Positions 1-6,106 of a stretch of 23,035 nucleotides of DNA are shown piece by piece. Source of the DNA: a virus; IMG/VR virus record IMGVR_UViG_3300001460_000225, positions 1 through 23,035 of that record. One strand, written 5' to 3'. The first letter of the stretch is position 1. The number at the start of each line of letters is the position of its first letter. A program made the translations under genes and the position numbers. The notes beneath the pieces are model-generated. The model was not told the origin of the DNA. It saw only the letters and a list, made by a program, of their open reading frames with translations, and did not search any database.

Positions 1-719
1 TCTTTTACTGCCATTACTGTTTTCAATTGACTGGCTTTCTCGATATCTACCCGAACACCTAGGTGGCGCATATCAACTAAACAAGGAAACAGATCAGTCT
101 CGAGATTAAATATATCTTGAAGATCATCTTCAATAATAATTTTTTTTAAGTGATGCCATAATAATAAAGTTAATTCAGCATCTTTTTCTGCGTATCCACC
201 TACTTCACTTGCAGGTAGTTTCCACATTTCTGCTTTAGGATCTAAACCTCTTTCTTTAGCTGCTTTAGTTAGTAAAGACTCATTCTTACCTTGTTTTAAA
301 TAAACCCAAGACAAAGAGTTTAATGAATATTGAAATCTATTTTCATCAATAATAGATGCTGCAATCATTGTATCTATAATTAAACCATTAATTTTAATTC
401 CTAAATTCTTAATCCAACACACATCATACATAGCATTGTGAAATATTTTTGTAGCAGGTGATTCACATACGTCTGTAAACCAATCTAAAACTTTTTTACG
501 ATCCATGTTTGGACCTTCACCATGTGCAATAGGAAAGTATGCTTTATAACCATCTACAGCTACAGCTATACCTACAACTTCGCCACTACCTTTAATGGCC
601 CCTGAACCCAGTTTCTTTAATTCTGGATCTCTTGTCTCCAAATCAATTGCAATTTCTTCTGCTTTTCTTAAATCAGGAAACTCCGTAGGTGCTACCCATT
701 CTGTAGTTGGCATCAACAT
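1..719 (-). CDS. DNA polymerase A family, N-terminal 3'-5' exonuclease part (3' end cut by window)
   Basis: My own translation from 719 downward stays open to base 1 and gives 239 residues starting MLMPTTEW. It carries the three exonuclease motifs of family A polymerases: D26 and E28 (ExoI, IDLET), N95 and D99 in FHNAMYD (ExoII), and Y176-x3-D180 in GYAEKDAE (ExoIII). The last part, LVDMRHLGVRVD, resembles the segment that leads into the polymerase domain in this family, so the palm and fingers should lie beyond base 1. It would copy the phage genome with proofreading. The start ATG at 719-717 overlaps the TAA of the DUF3310 gene by one base (TAATG); an in-frame ATG at 713 is a possible alternative. 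Family assignment is firm; the polymerase half is not visible here. Confidence 0.9.
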   Translation of the reverse strand, partial: MLMPTTEWVAPTEFPDLRKAEEIAIDLETRDPELKKLGSGAIKGSGEVVGIAVAVDGYKAYFPIAHGEGPNMDRKKVLDWFTDVCESPATKIFHNAMYDVCWIKNLGIKINGLIIDTMIAASIIDENRFQYSLNSLSWVYLKQGKNESLLTKAAKERGLDPKAEMWKLPASEVGGYAEKDAELTLLLWHHLKKIIIEDDLQDIFNLETDLFPCLVDMRHLGVRVDIEKASQLKTVMAVK

Positions 720-967
720 TATTTTTTCTTACCTGTATCTTTCATCTTTTTAATTTCTAATTCACAGTAATGAATTATCTTCTCTATATCTTGTATTCCA
801 TTTTTATTCAAGTATCTACAAACGTACTTCACAACGTTCCCTTGAAAAAATGAGAGATCATTTTTAGAAATAAATTCATAGGGTTGAATATGAAAGTCTT
901 TATAGTGACTCCCACCTATCTGCTTATCTTGTGGAAATGATTTATCAAACATATCTTTATTACTCAT
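719..967 (-). CDS. DUF3310 family protein
   Basis: This 82-residue protein shows the DUF3310 signature: GGSHYKDFHIQP at residues 18-29, followed by a helical region with GNVVKYVCRY at 43-52 and a charged C-terminus. DUF3310 proteins are common in phages and are often annotated as related to the T7 gp1.7 nucleotide kinase; the family link is remembered, and a kinase role here is only inference. A strong ribosome binding site (AAAGGAG) lies just upstream, at about 974-980. The gene sits directly before DNA polymerase, with TAATG coupling, and follows a 159-base leader holding a GC-rich structured element. A role in nucleotide supply for replication would fit the context. Confidence 0.85.
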   Translation of the reverse strand: MSNKDMFDKSFPQDKQIGGSHYKDFHIQPYEFISKNDLSFFQGNVVKYVCRYLNKNGIQDIEKIIHYCELEIKKMKDTGKKK

Positions 968-989
968 ATTTTTCTCCTTTAAGTTATTT

Positions 990-1105
990 GTGGCAGTAGT
1001 TGGTTTAACGGCTTAAAAACAAATGGGGTCCGCGAACCGAACCAACGTCGCCCGCTAGAGCAAGATGCTGCCACCCACCCCATAGGAAATGTCGCTACCC
1101 CGTTC
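990..1105. other. GC-rich structured intergenic element, candidate pseudoknotted RNA
   Basis: The 159-base gap between the helicase stop (1127) and the DUF3310 start (967) is far richer in GC than its surroundings. It holds three sets of complementary arms: 990-996 (GTGGCAG) with 1068-1074, 999-1005 (GTTGGTT) with 1040-1046 (extended by CGG 1009-1011 with CCG 1037-1039 past a 3-base bulge), and 1023-1029 (ATGGGGT) with 1077-1083. The third pair crosses the other two, so the element could form a pseudoknot or two exclusive folds. ACCCC at 1097-1101 offers GGGGT (1025-1029) another partner. Read as plus-strand RNA the outer stem extends to 9 pairs with one G-U wobble (990-998/1066-1074); on the minus strand that position is a C-A mismatch. 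It could be an mRNA leader element of the DUF3310-polymerase message or a separate small RNA. I recognise no known family. Confidence 0.5.
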
Positions 1106-1126
1106 TGTTTACACTGTTGTGTAATT

Positions 1127-2560
1127 CTATAATTTGTATGCATTAACTTTTTTCTTAGCTTTTAATTTATATAAATTATTTCTAGCACGTGTGATTCCTA
1201 CGTACCAAACTCTATGTTCTTCATCACTTTTGTTTTTACTCTTACGAACTGCTTTTTTAATTTTGTTTGGTTGGTCTAAACAAAGTATTACATTGTCTTG
1301 TTCACCACCTTTAAATGCATGTATAGTTGATATAAATATTCTAGCAGGTAAATCTAAATCTTCTCCATTTTCCATCATCTCTTTAATGTATTCCTTATCT
1401 TCATATTCAACCTCTTTGAATGCATCAAACCAATCTAAATCTGGTTCCCAATCTTCCATTTTTTTTCCAATGTATTCTTCAATATCTTTCCATTCTTTTT
1501 CATCTAATATCTTTCCTCTACACCAGGAGTTATAATTAATATGTGCATTGTATACCCTAACTTTAAAAGATTTTTCTTTCTTTGTCTGATAATATAAATT
1601 TCTTTCTCTTAATTCTTTTTTCATACTAACTAATCTACTAATGGTTCTAGTTAATATAACCCATCTTTCTTTTGTTAAATCTACGTGATCTAGATTATTT
1701 ATATACTCACATTCACCTTCATAGTCTCTTGGGTAATAATCTTTTTGTTTTCTTAATCCTTCTATTTTCTCAATAGGTATTTCTGATTGTTCCTGAACTG
1801 ATTTAGATATTCTTTTTGAATACTTTAAAACTTTTTCTTTATCAGATTTTTGACTTATAAATCTATCTACATCAGCACCAGCCCAAGCAAAAATAGCTTG
1901 ATCATCATCACCTGCTAAATAAATATCATCAGTATGTTCTTTTAGTTTATCAAATAATTTCCATTGTAATGGTGATAAATCTTGAGCTTCATCAATAAAT
2001 ATAACTTTAAATTTAGGTAAAGATTCTTTTTCAATTAATTGTTTTATCATGTCATTGAAATCTAATTTCTTTTTTACTCTTTTGTATTCTTTCAAATTGT
2101 CATCAATTGTTTTTAGTATCTTCCATTTAATTTCTTTTTTATTGTGTTCTCCTCTATCATATTCATCTCTAATACTAATATCTCTATTAATTGCTCTACC
2201 AATCATTTGAAAATATGGACTGTCGCAGTTTAGATAATTAATATCTTCCTTATTATACTTGTCGTAATATTTTACTTTAACACCTATCTCTTTACCTATT
2301 GCTTCATAGTCTGATGGTTGCATAACTTTTCCATCATTTAATTCTAATTGATCATATGCAAATGAATGTATTGTTCTAAAGTATGATAGTTTATCATTGT
2401 CTGCAGGCATTCTATCTCTTGCTTCACCTGCAGCTTTTTTAGTAAATGCAAAGTATGCAATGTTATCTAAAGGTGTACCTATTCTAACATAAGCTTTAGC
2501 TCTACTAATTAGTCTGTATGTCTTACCTGTACCTGGTGGTCCATAAAACTTATATATCAT
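1127..2560 (-). CDS. UvrD/Rep-like superfamily 1 DNA helicase
   Basis: A 477-residue SF1A-type helicase with all main motifs visible: Walker A GPPGTGKT at 7-14, motif Ia FTKKAAGEA at 39-47, TIHSFAY near 63-69, LDFNDMI at 166-172, motif II DEAQ at 190-193, motif III GDDDQAIFAW at 217-226, motif V TIHAFKGGE near 412-420, and motif VI VGITRAR at 454-460. It should use ATP to move along single-stranded DNA and unwind duplex, during replication or recombination. It is shorter than bacterial UvrD (about 720 residues) because the inserted domains are small. Its start overlaps the primase stop (TAATG at 2560), so the two are probably translated together. Confidence 0.93.
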   Translation of the reverse strand: MIYKFYGPPGTGKTYRLISRAKAYVRIGTPLDNIAYFAFTKKAAGEARDRMPADNDKLSYFRTIHSFAYDQLELNDGKVMQPSDYEAIGKEIGVKVKYYDKYNKEDINYLNCDSPYFQMIGRAINRDISIRDEYDRGEHNKKEIKWKILKTIDDNLKEYKRVKKKLDFNDMIKQLIEKESLPKFKVIFIDEAQDLSPLQWKLFDKLKEHTDDIYLAGDDDQAIFAWAGADVDRFISQKSDKEKVLKYSKRISKSVQEQSEIPIEKIEGLRKQKDYYPRDYEGECEYINNLDHVDLTKERWVILTRTISRLVSMKKELRERNLYYQTKKEKSFKVRVYNAHINYNSWCRGKILDEKEWKDIEEYIGKKMEDWEPDLDWFDAFKEVEYEDKEYIKEMMENGEDLDLPARIFISTIHAFKGGEQDNVILCLDQPNKIKKAVRKSKNKSDEEHRVWYVGITRARNNLYKLKAKKKVNAYKL

Positions 2561-4203
2561 TATACAATTTCCTCTTCTGTAAAGTCAGCAGTCTCTTCTA
2601 CGTCCTCTTCTTCTTTATCAAATAAATATAAAGGTATGGATACACATCCATTAACACCTGGATATGGTTTACCAGTCTTTTTATGTTTACCAGGGAATCT
2701 TTTCTTTTTACCAAACTCTGGTTGAGGTAATGAATCATCTTTTGTATCAAACATTTTTTGAATCATGTGAGAAGTTCTTGATGAGTCTTTTCTCCAACCA
2801 TTTTCTTTTAGTTCATTGTAAAATTCGTCATAAACAAAATAAGAATACACTTCATCTTTTAAAACATTACCACTTTCAAATGATGCATATGTTTTTGCTT
2901 GTGTACCATTTATATATTCTTTTAAATGTTTTTTTAATATTTCCATTGGTCTGGTTCCTGGAGCCGGTTGCACTGTATCAAGAGTATCTAGTAATCCATT
3001 AATCATTACATGAAAGTCTAAAGGTTTTATAGGAGGAGGTAACACATTTACCTGTGCCATTATTAAACTACCTAATTCTTTTTGATCTCTGAGTTGTATT
3101 ACATTTTTTGCATGCACTACTACAGACTCCCCAGTTTTATTTTCTACTGTAAAATAATATTCAGGATCTGGTTTAAAATCTACTTTGATTAAATTAGTCA
3201 TCATTGGCCAATCAATTTTTTTATCAGAGATAACACCAAATCTTCTTTTAACACATTCAGACTTAACACAAACCGGTGCAAGTAATTGATCATTACAAGT
3301 ATGACCTTTGGTATCTTTCTCCCAGTTTTTTATTTTCTTTTTAATATAATCATCGGTCCAAGTTTCATTGAACTCAAAATAATTTCTACCTGCTTGTAAT
3401 ACTTTCTTAGCCCAATCGTCAGCATATTTCTTTTTAGCAAACACCATGTAGTTATATAAAAATCTATCTCTACCATCATCCATTTTTTCTTTAGATAAAA
3501 TTTCCAGACATGGTGGACCATCTTTAAACTCTTCTGCACCACCTGTAAGTTCTATTTTAACTATGTTTTCAGATATATCTTTTAGTTTAGTTGATGTCAT
3601 TAAATTCATTCCAACAACTTTTAAAAATAAATCTAATGTCATTTCTTGACCAGATGGATCTAATGCAACTCTTTCATTTTTATTAAAGTATGGAAGATTA
3701 ATAAAATTACCATTTACTTTTTGATCATCTGTATTTGTTCCTAGTTTAGTTTGTTTAGGAAATATCTCTGTTGTAATAGGTAGTTTAAATAAAAATAATA
3801 CTTGTTCTAAAAAATCTTTTACTACTTTTGCTTTGACTAATTCTTCTGTAAATACATATAAATGAAGTCCACCACTTTTAGATTTAATAGGTATTAATGG
3901 TAATTTTTTTTCTTGGATTGTATCTAAATAAAATTTTATATCTAAATTCTTATATACTTTAGGATCAATATCTATTGCACCAAATCTTGCTAAACCATTA
4001 TCATCACATGGTTGTATACCAATAGATTTAGTTCCATTTAAATGTTGAGCATAATCTTCTTCAGTAATTAATTTTCCTGACCAACCATAGTCACCAGGAT
4101 TAAATTTTAATTTACCTGTATCTGGATCTTTGTAACCATTTTTAATGTTACAAAAACCAAAGTTTCTTTTTAAACCTGTAAAATATTTTATAAAGTCTTT
4201 CAT
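2560..4203 (-). CDS. Archaeo-eukaryotic-type primase (PrimPol-like), with possible PriL-like cysteine region
   Basis: This 547-residue protein has the features of an AEP catalytic domain: a metal-binding DxD in FGAIDIDPK (D78, D80), SGGLHLYVF with H114 as the nucleotide-binding histidine, and EIFPKQ (146-151) followed by INLPYF (168-173). After the catalytic domain comes PPC (C232), a helical stretch, then HTC (C303), PVC (C312) and SEC (C317). These four cysteines recall the iron-sulfur domain of the primase large subunit PriL; that is inference. The C-terminal third contains a segment around YDEFYNELKENGW that looks like a winged helix, then an acidic tail. It would make primers, and might also extend them, for the neighbouring polymerase. 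AGGA stands about six bases before the ATG. No helicase motif is fused to it. Confidence 0.8.
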   Translation of the reverse strand: MKDFIKYFTGLKRNFGFCNIKNGYKDPDTGKLKFNPGDYGWSGKLITEEDYAQHLNGTKSIGIQPCDDNGLARFGAIDIDPKVYKNLDIKFYLDTIQEKKLPLIPIKSKSGGLHLYVFTEELVKAKVVKDFLEQVLFLFKLPITTEIFPKQTKLGTNTDDQKVNGNFINLPYFNKNERVALDPSGQEMTLDLFLKVVGMNLMTSTKLKDISENIVKIELTGGAEEFKDGPPCLEILSKEKMDDGRDRFLYNYMVFAKKKYADDWAKKVLQAGRNYFEFNETWTDDYIKKKIKNWEKDTKGHTCNDQLLAPVCVKSECVKRRFGVISDKKIDWPMMTNLIKVDFKPDPEYYFTVENKTGESVVVHAKNVIQLRDQKELGSLIMAQVNVLPPPIKPLDFHVMINGLLDTLDTVQPAPGTRPMEILKKHLKEYINGTQAKTYASFESGNVLKDEVYSYFVYDEFYNELKENGWRKDSSRTSHMIQKMFDTKDDSLPQPEFGKKKRFPGKHKKTGKPYPGVNGCVSIPLYLFDKEEEDVEETADFTEEEIV

Positions 4204-4221
4204 AATTTCCTATGTTATGAA

Positions 4222-4253
4222 AGAGGCGAAGCCACTCTCGCGCCATCGCCTCT
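4222..4253 (-). other. GC-rich hairpin between ssDNA-binding candidate and primase
   Basis: AGAGGCGA at 4222-4229 is perfectly complementary to TCGCCTCT at 4246-4253, with a 16-base GC-rich loop. On the minus (sense) strand two more G-U pairs (4254-4255 with 4220-4221) extend the stem to ten pairs; on the plus strand these would be mismatches, so the sense RNA is the better fit. No U-run of terminator quality follows. It could be a processing site, a stabilising stem or an element controlling translation of the primase, whose ATG lies 17 bases further on. Confidence 0.55.
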
Positions 4254-4263
4254 CCTCTAGAGT

Positions 4264-4278
4264 ATTCACTTAGTGAAT
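4264..4278. repeat. 15-base palindrome at the end of the ssDNA-binding candidate gene
   Basis: ATTCACT (4264-4270) and AGTGAAT (4272-4278) are perfect inverted arms around a single central T. The right arm runs into the stop codon of the upstream gene. It sits just before the GC-rich hairpin at 4222-4253, so the message would carry two successive stems here. Confidence 0.5.
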
Positions 4279-5054
4279 TAGATAATCTCTTCAGTTGGTT
4301 TAGCAATTTTCTCTTCATACTTAGGTTTTGCTTGACCTTTAGACACAGTCTTTTGAAGTTCTTGTGCCATTAAGTATAATTGAGTGTCAGCTTCAACAGA
4401 AATATCTAATGCTCTGTTCATTGAAGGTTTATAGACATGCCAACTCTTACTACCTGCAACTTTACCTGCAGTTTTTAAAGTATAAACTGCTGCATATGCT
4501 GCCGGATTGTATTTACCTTTTTCATCTTGGAACCTGAGATTCTTAATCATTTGATTAATTTCTCTAGCAGGTGTTAAGTTAGATGATCTCATAGTAATTA
4601 CAGCAGGTCTAGGTTCATCACCTAAAACAACTACATAAAAATATGCAGTCTTTTCTAAATAGTTACCATTTGATAATCTCCACTTACCATTTCTTTCCTC
4701 AACGGCATCTGAAGGTACTGACATATGAGTTGCAACAGGCGGAGCTGCTGTATCTCCCATTTCTTGCCATTCTGGATATCTTGTCTGCACGTGTGCAACT
4801 AATATATCCACACCTTTGTCACCATCTATTAATGTACCAAGACCTTTTGCATAGATCATACCAGGTTTAGAACCTTCTACGTACTTTGCATTGCTCTGAT
4901 TACATTCAGGCGATAGTTGATGTAGGATTTTTAAAATCGGTGTAGATACATCATCCGATTTTATTTCTTCACTACCTTTCCCAGAATCATTTCTAAGACT
5001 GATAGTTGCCAGTGCGCCTGCACTGTTCTTCTTCTCAATAGCTGTATTAGCCAT
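4278..5054 (-). CDS. Putative phage single-stranded DNA-binding protein
   Basis: A 258-residue soluble protein. The pattern DVSTPILKILHQLSPECN near residues 35-52, then GVDILVAHVQTRYPEW, resembles a phage protein found near replication genes and sometimes annotated as ssDNA-binding; I recall this from similar phage genomes and cannot confirm it by search. The C-terminus (from about residue 235) is lysine and glutamate rich (KYEEKIAKPTEEII), a loosely acidic tail like those through which many phage SSBs touch partner proteins. I cannot assign an OB fold by eye. A clear AAGGAG site precedes the ATG, and the gene lies between a coiled-coil protein and the primase, which supports a replication role. 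Confidence 0.5.
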   Translation of the reverse strand: MANTAIEKKNSAGALATISLRNDSGKGSEEIKSDDVSTPILKILHQLSPECNQSNAKYVEGSKPGMIYAKGLGTLIDGDKGVDILVAHVQTRYPEWQEMGDTAAPPVATHMSVPSDAVEERNGKWRLSNGNYLEKTAYFYVVVLGDEPRPAVITMRSSNLTPAREINQMIKNLRFQDEKGKYNPAAYAAVYTLKTAGKVAGSKSWHVYKPSMNRALDISVEADTQLYLMAQELQKTVSKGQAKPKYEEKIAKPTEEII

Positions 5055-5083
5055 AATATAACTCCTTATATTTAGTTATTAGT

Positions 5084-5632
5084 TTATTTTTTATTTTTAA
5101 TATACGTTTGATTTCCATCGAACGTATTGAAAAGTTCCTCGGGAATTTCTAGACCTTTGTCTTTTTGTTCCTCTAAAACTTTTTTGAGTGTCGATGGGTG
5201 AACCTTCTCTTCTTGAGTTGGTTCATACCCATTCGACCTCGCAAGGCTAGCATAATCGACAGCCTTGTTATCTTCGCCTTGACCAAATGATACAGTAATA
5301 TTATTTTTTACTATATCACCTAAGCCATTGTCTCGAAGCCAGTGTATGCCTTCAGCTTTTTTATCAGCTTTTAATGTGGCACTATAAATTTTTTTAACTT
5401 TTAAAAATGAACCATCCTTTAAATTTAAAGACTCTAAATTTTGATCTGCCATTATTTTTGGAATAATAACACAACTGTAATGTCGTTCATCTTCTTTTAA
5501 ATCTTTTGCTTGATCTTCTAAAAGTTTTATTTTTTTTTGTATTGATAATAACTTTTCTATTTCTTCTGATAATGTTTCTGTCTCAACAGATTTCATTTGA
5601 TCAGGTGCATCTTTTCGTAGGTCTATTAACAT
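5084..5632 (-). CDS. Conserved phage protein with N-terminal coiled coil, function unknown
   Basis: This 182-residue protein starts with a charged heptad-like helix (about residues 20-50, SEEIEKLLSIQKKIKLLEDQ) that should form a coiled coil. It continues into a compact region with LKDGSFLKVKKIYSAT and WLRDNGLGDIVKNNITVSFG, and ends with HPSTLKKVLEEQKDKG then EIPEELFNTF. I recall this architecture in many phages upstream of replication genes, without an assigned function. It is the first gene after the promoter-dyad region at 5674-5719, has a strong AAAGGAG site 5' of its ATG, and leads into the ssDNA-binding candidate. An early role in DNA handling is plausible but not shown. Confidence 0.8.
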   Translation of the reverse strand: MLIDLRKDAPDQMKSVETETLSEEIEKLLSIQKKIKLLEDQAKDLKEDERHYSCVIIPKIMADQNLESLNLKDGSFLKVKKIYSATLKADKKAEGIHWLRDNGLGDIVKNNITVSFGQGEDNKAVDYASLARSNGYEPTQEEKVHPSTLKKVLEEQKDKGLEIPEELFNTFDGNQTYIKNKK

Positions 5633-5673
5633 AATTTAACTCCTTTAAGTATTTTCTGTTTAACTTTCATAGT

Positions 5674-5719
5674 GATATAAATAAGATCGATTATATCTTT
5701 TGTCAAGACTATTTGTGAA
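5674..5719 (-). promoter_or_regulatory. Promoter with internal dyad upstream of the replication genes
   Basis: Reading the minus strand, two sigma70-like box pairs overlap: TTCACA (5719-5714) with an 18-base spacer and a perfect TATAAT (5695-5690), and TTGACA (5706-5701) with a 17-base spacer and TATTTA (5683-5678). Inverted arms GATATAA (5674-5680) and TTATATC (5691-5697), ten bases apart, cover both -10 boxes. Such a placement is typical of an operator, so a repressor or activator could act here. The message would start within the 76-base gap and run into the gene at 5632. Box matches in AT-rich DNA can arise by chance; the combination with the dyad raises my confidence. Confidence 0.5.
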
Positions 5720-6062
5720 AAATATTTACTTCAATTGGGTAGTAAGTTTTTTCTTGCCTATCCCATTTTAATAAATTGTATTTTCCATTTGTAATATCAG
5801 ATACAACAGAACAAACTACGCCAATAATTGCAGGATCTCCTGATAATAATAAGTAATCATCCGTTGTATAATCTTTTAATAGTGTTCTTAATTTTTGAAT
5901 TAGTGGGCCAGGTGATAAAATAATTTGACTTTTTTCTGGCAAAAGTGTGACAATATGTCCGAACTTTTGTGCTCCTACAACATTGTATTTTGGCTGTCCA
6001 ATTGAACTGCCTGGTATATCTTGTGTTAAATAAACTTTGCTCATTGACTTTTTCTTTTTCAT
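5709..6062 (-). CDS. Small conserved phage protein, function unknown
   Basis: The reading frame codes for 117 residues. The pattern SKVYLTQDIPG, then FGHIVTLLPEKSQIILSPGP, then DDYLLLSGDPAIIGVV and a C-terminal LLKWDRQEKTYYPIEV resembles a small protein I remember from other phages, with no known function. The first six residues are MKKKKS before a second methionine (MSKVY, ATG at 6044-6042). I prefer the inner start: the likely -10 box TATAAT (6072-6067) would start the RNA near 6060, at or inside the outer ATG, and remembered relatives begin near MSKVY. Neither ATG has a good Shine-Dalgarno site. The gene is divergent from the SNF2 helicase gene, with only 44 bases between the outer starts. 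Confidence 0.75.
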   Translation of the reverse strand: MKKKKSMSKVYLTQDIPGSSIGQPKYNVVGAQKFGHIVTLLPEKSQIILSPGPLIQKLRTLLKDYTTDDYLLLSGDPAIIGVVCSVVSDITNGKYNLLKWDRQEKTYYPIEVNIFHK

Positions 6063-6071
6063 AACTATTAT
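6044..6071 (+). promoter_or_regulatory. Candidate plus-strand promoter of the SNF2 helicase gene
   Basis: TTGACT (6044-6049), a 16-base spacer and TATTAT (6066-6071) each match the sigma70 boxes in five of six places. Transcription would start near 6078 and leave a leader of about 29 bases before the ATG at 6107. The -35 box lies inside the divergent gene, and the -10 box overlaps the minus-strand TATAAT at 6067-6072, so the two promoters could not be occupied at once. Confidence 0.4.
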
Positions 6072-6093
6072 AGTAATTAGAAAGAAAAGTAAA
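6067..6093 (-). promoter_or_regulatory. Candidate minus-strand promoter overlapping the divergent one
   Basis: On the minus strand TATAAT spans 6072-6067, with TTTACT (6093-6088) 15 bases upstream. The spacer is short and the -35 box matches four of six bases. The predicted start near 6060 would make the message leaderless for the outer ATG at 6062, or leave a leader of about 16 bases for the ATG at 6044. Confidence 0.3.
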
Positions 6094-6106
6094 CAGAGTA
6101 TATATT

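Noticed and set aside
991-1077. Possible tRNA: a 7-pair acceptor-like stem (991-997/1067-1073) followed by a base and CCA at 1075-1077 on the plus strand
   Set aside because: The 17 bases before the 3' acceptor arm do not form a T-arm with a TTC loop, and no D-arm or anticodon arm fits. It is kept only as a structured element.
2664-3002. 112-residue plus-strand open frame opposite the primase gene
   Set aside because: It is a low-complexity shadow of a gene with clear motifs on the other strand, without a ribosome site.
1081-4214. The 10-mer CATAGGAAAT occurs at 1081-1090 (plus) and at 4205-4214 (minus), near two GC-rich elements
   Set aside because: The copies have opposite orientation relative to the genes, and one simply contains the primase ribosome site. 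A shared 10-mer in 23 kb is expected by chance.
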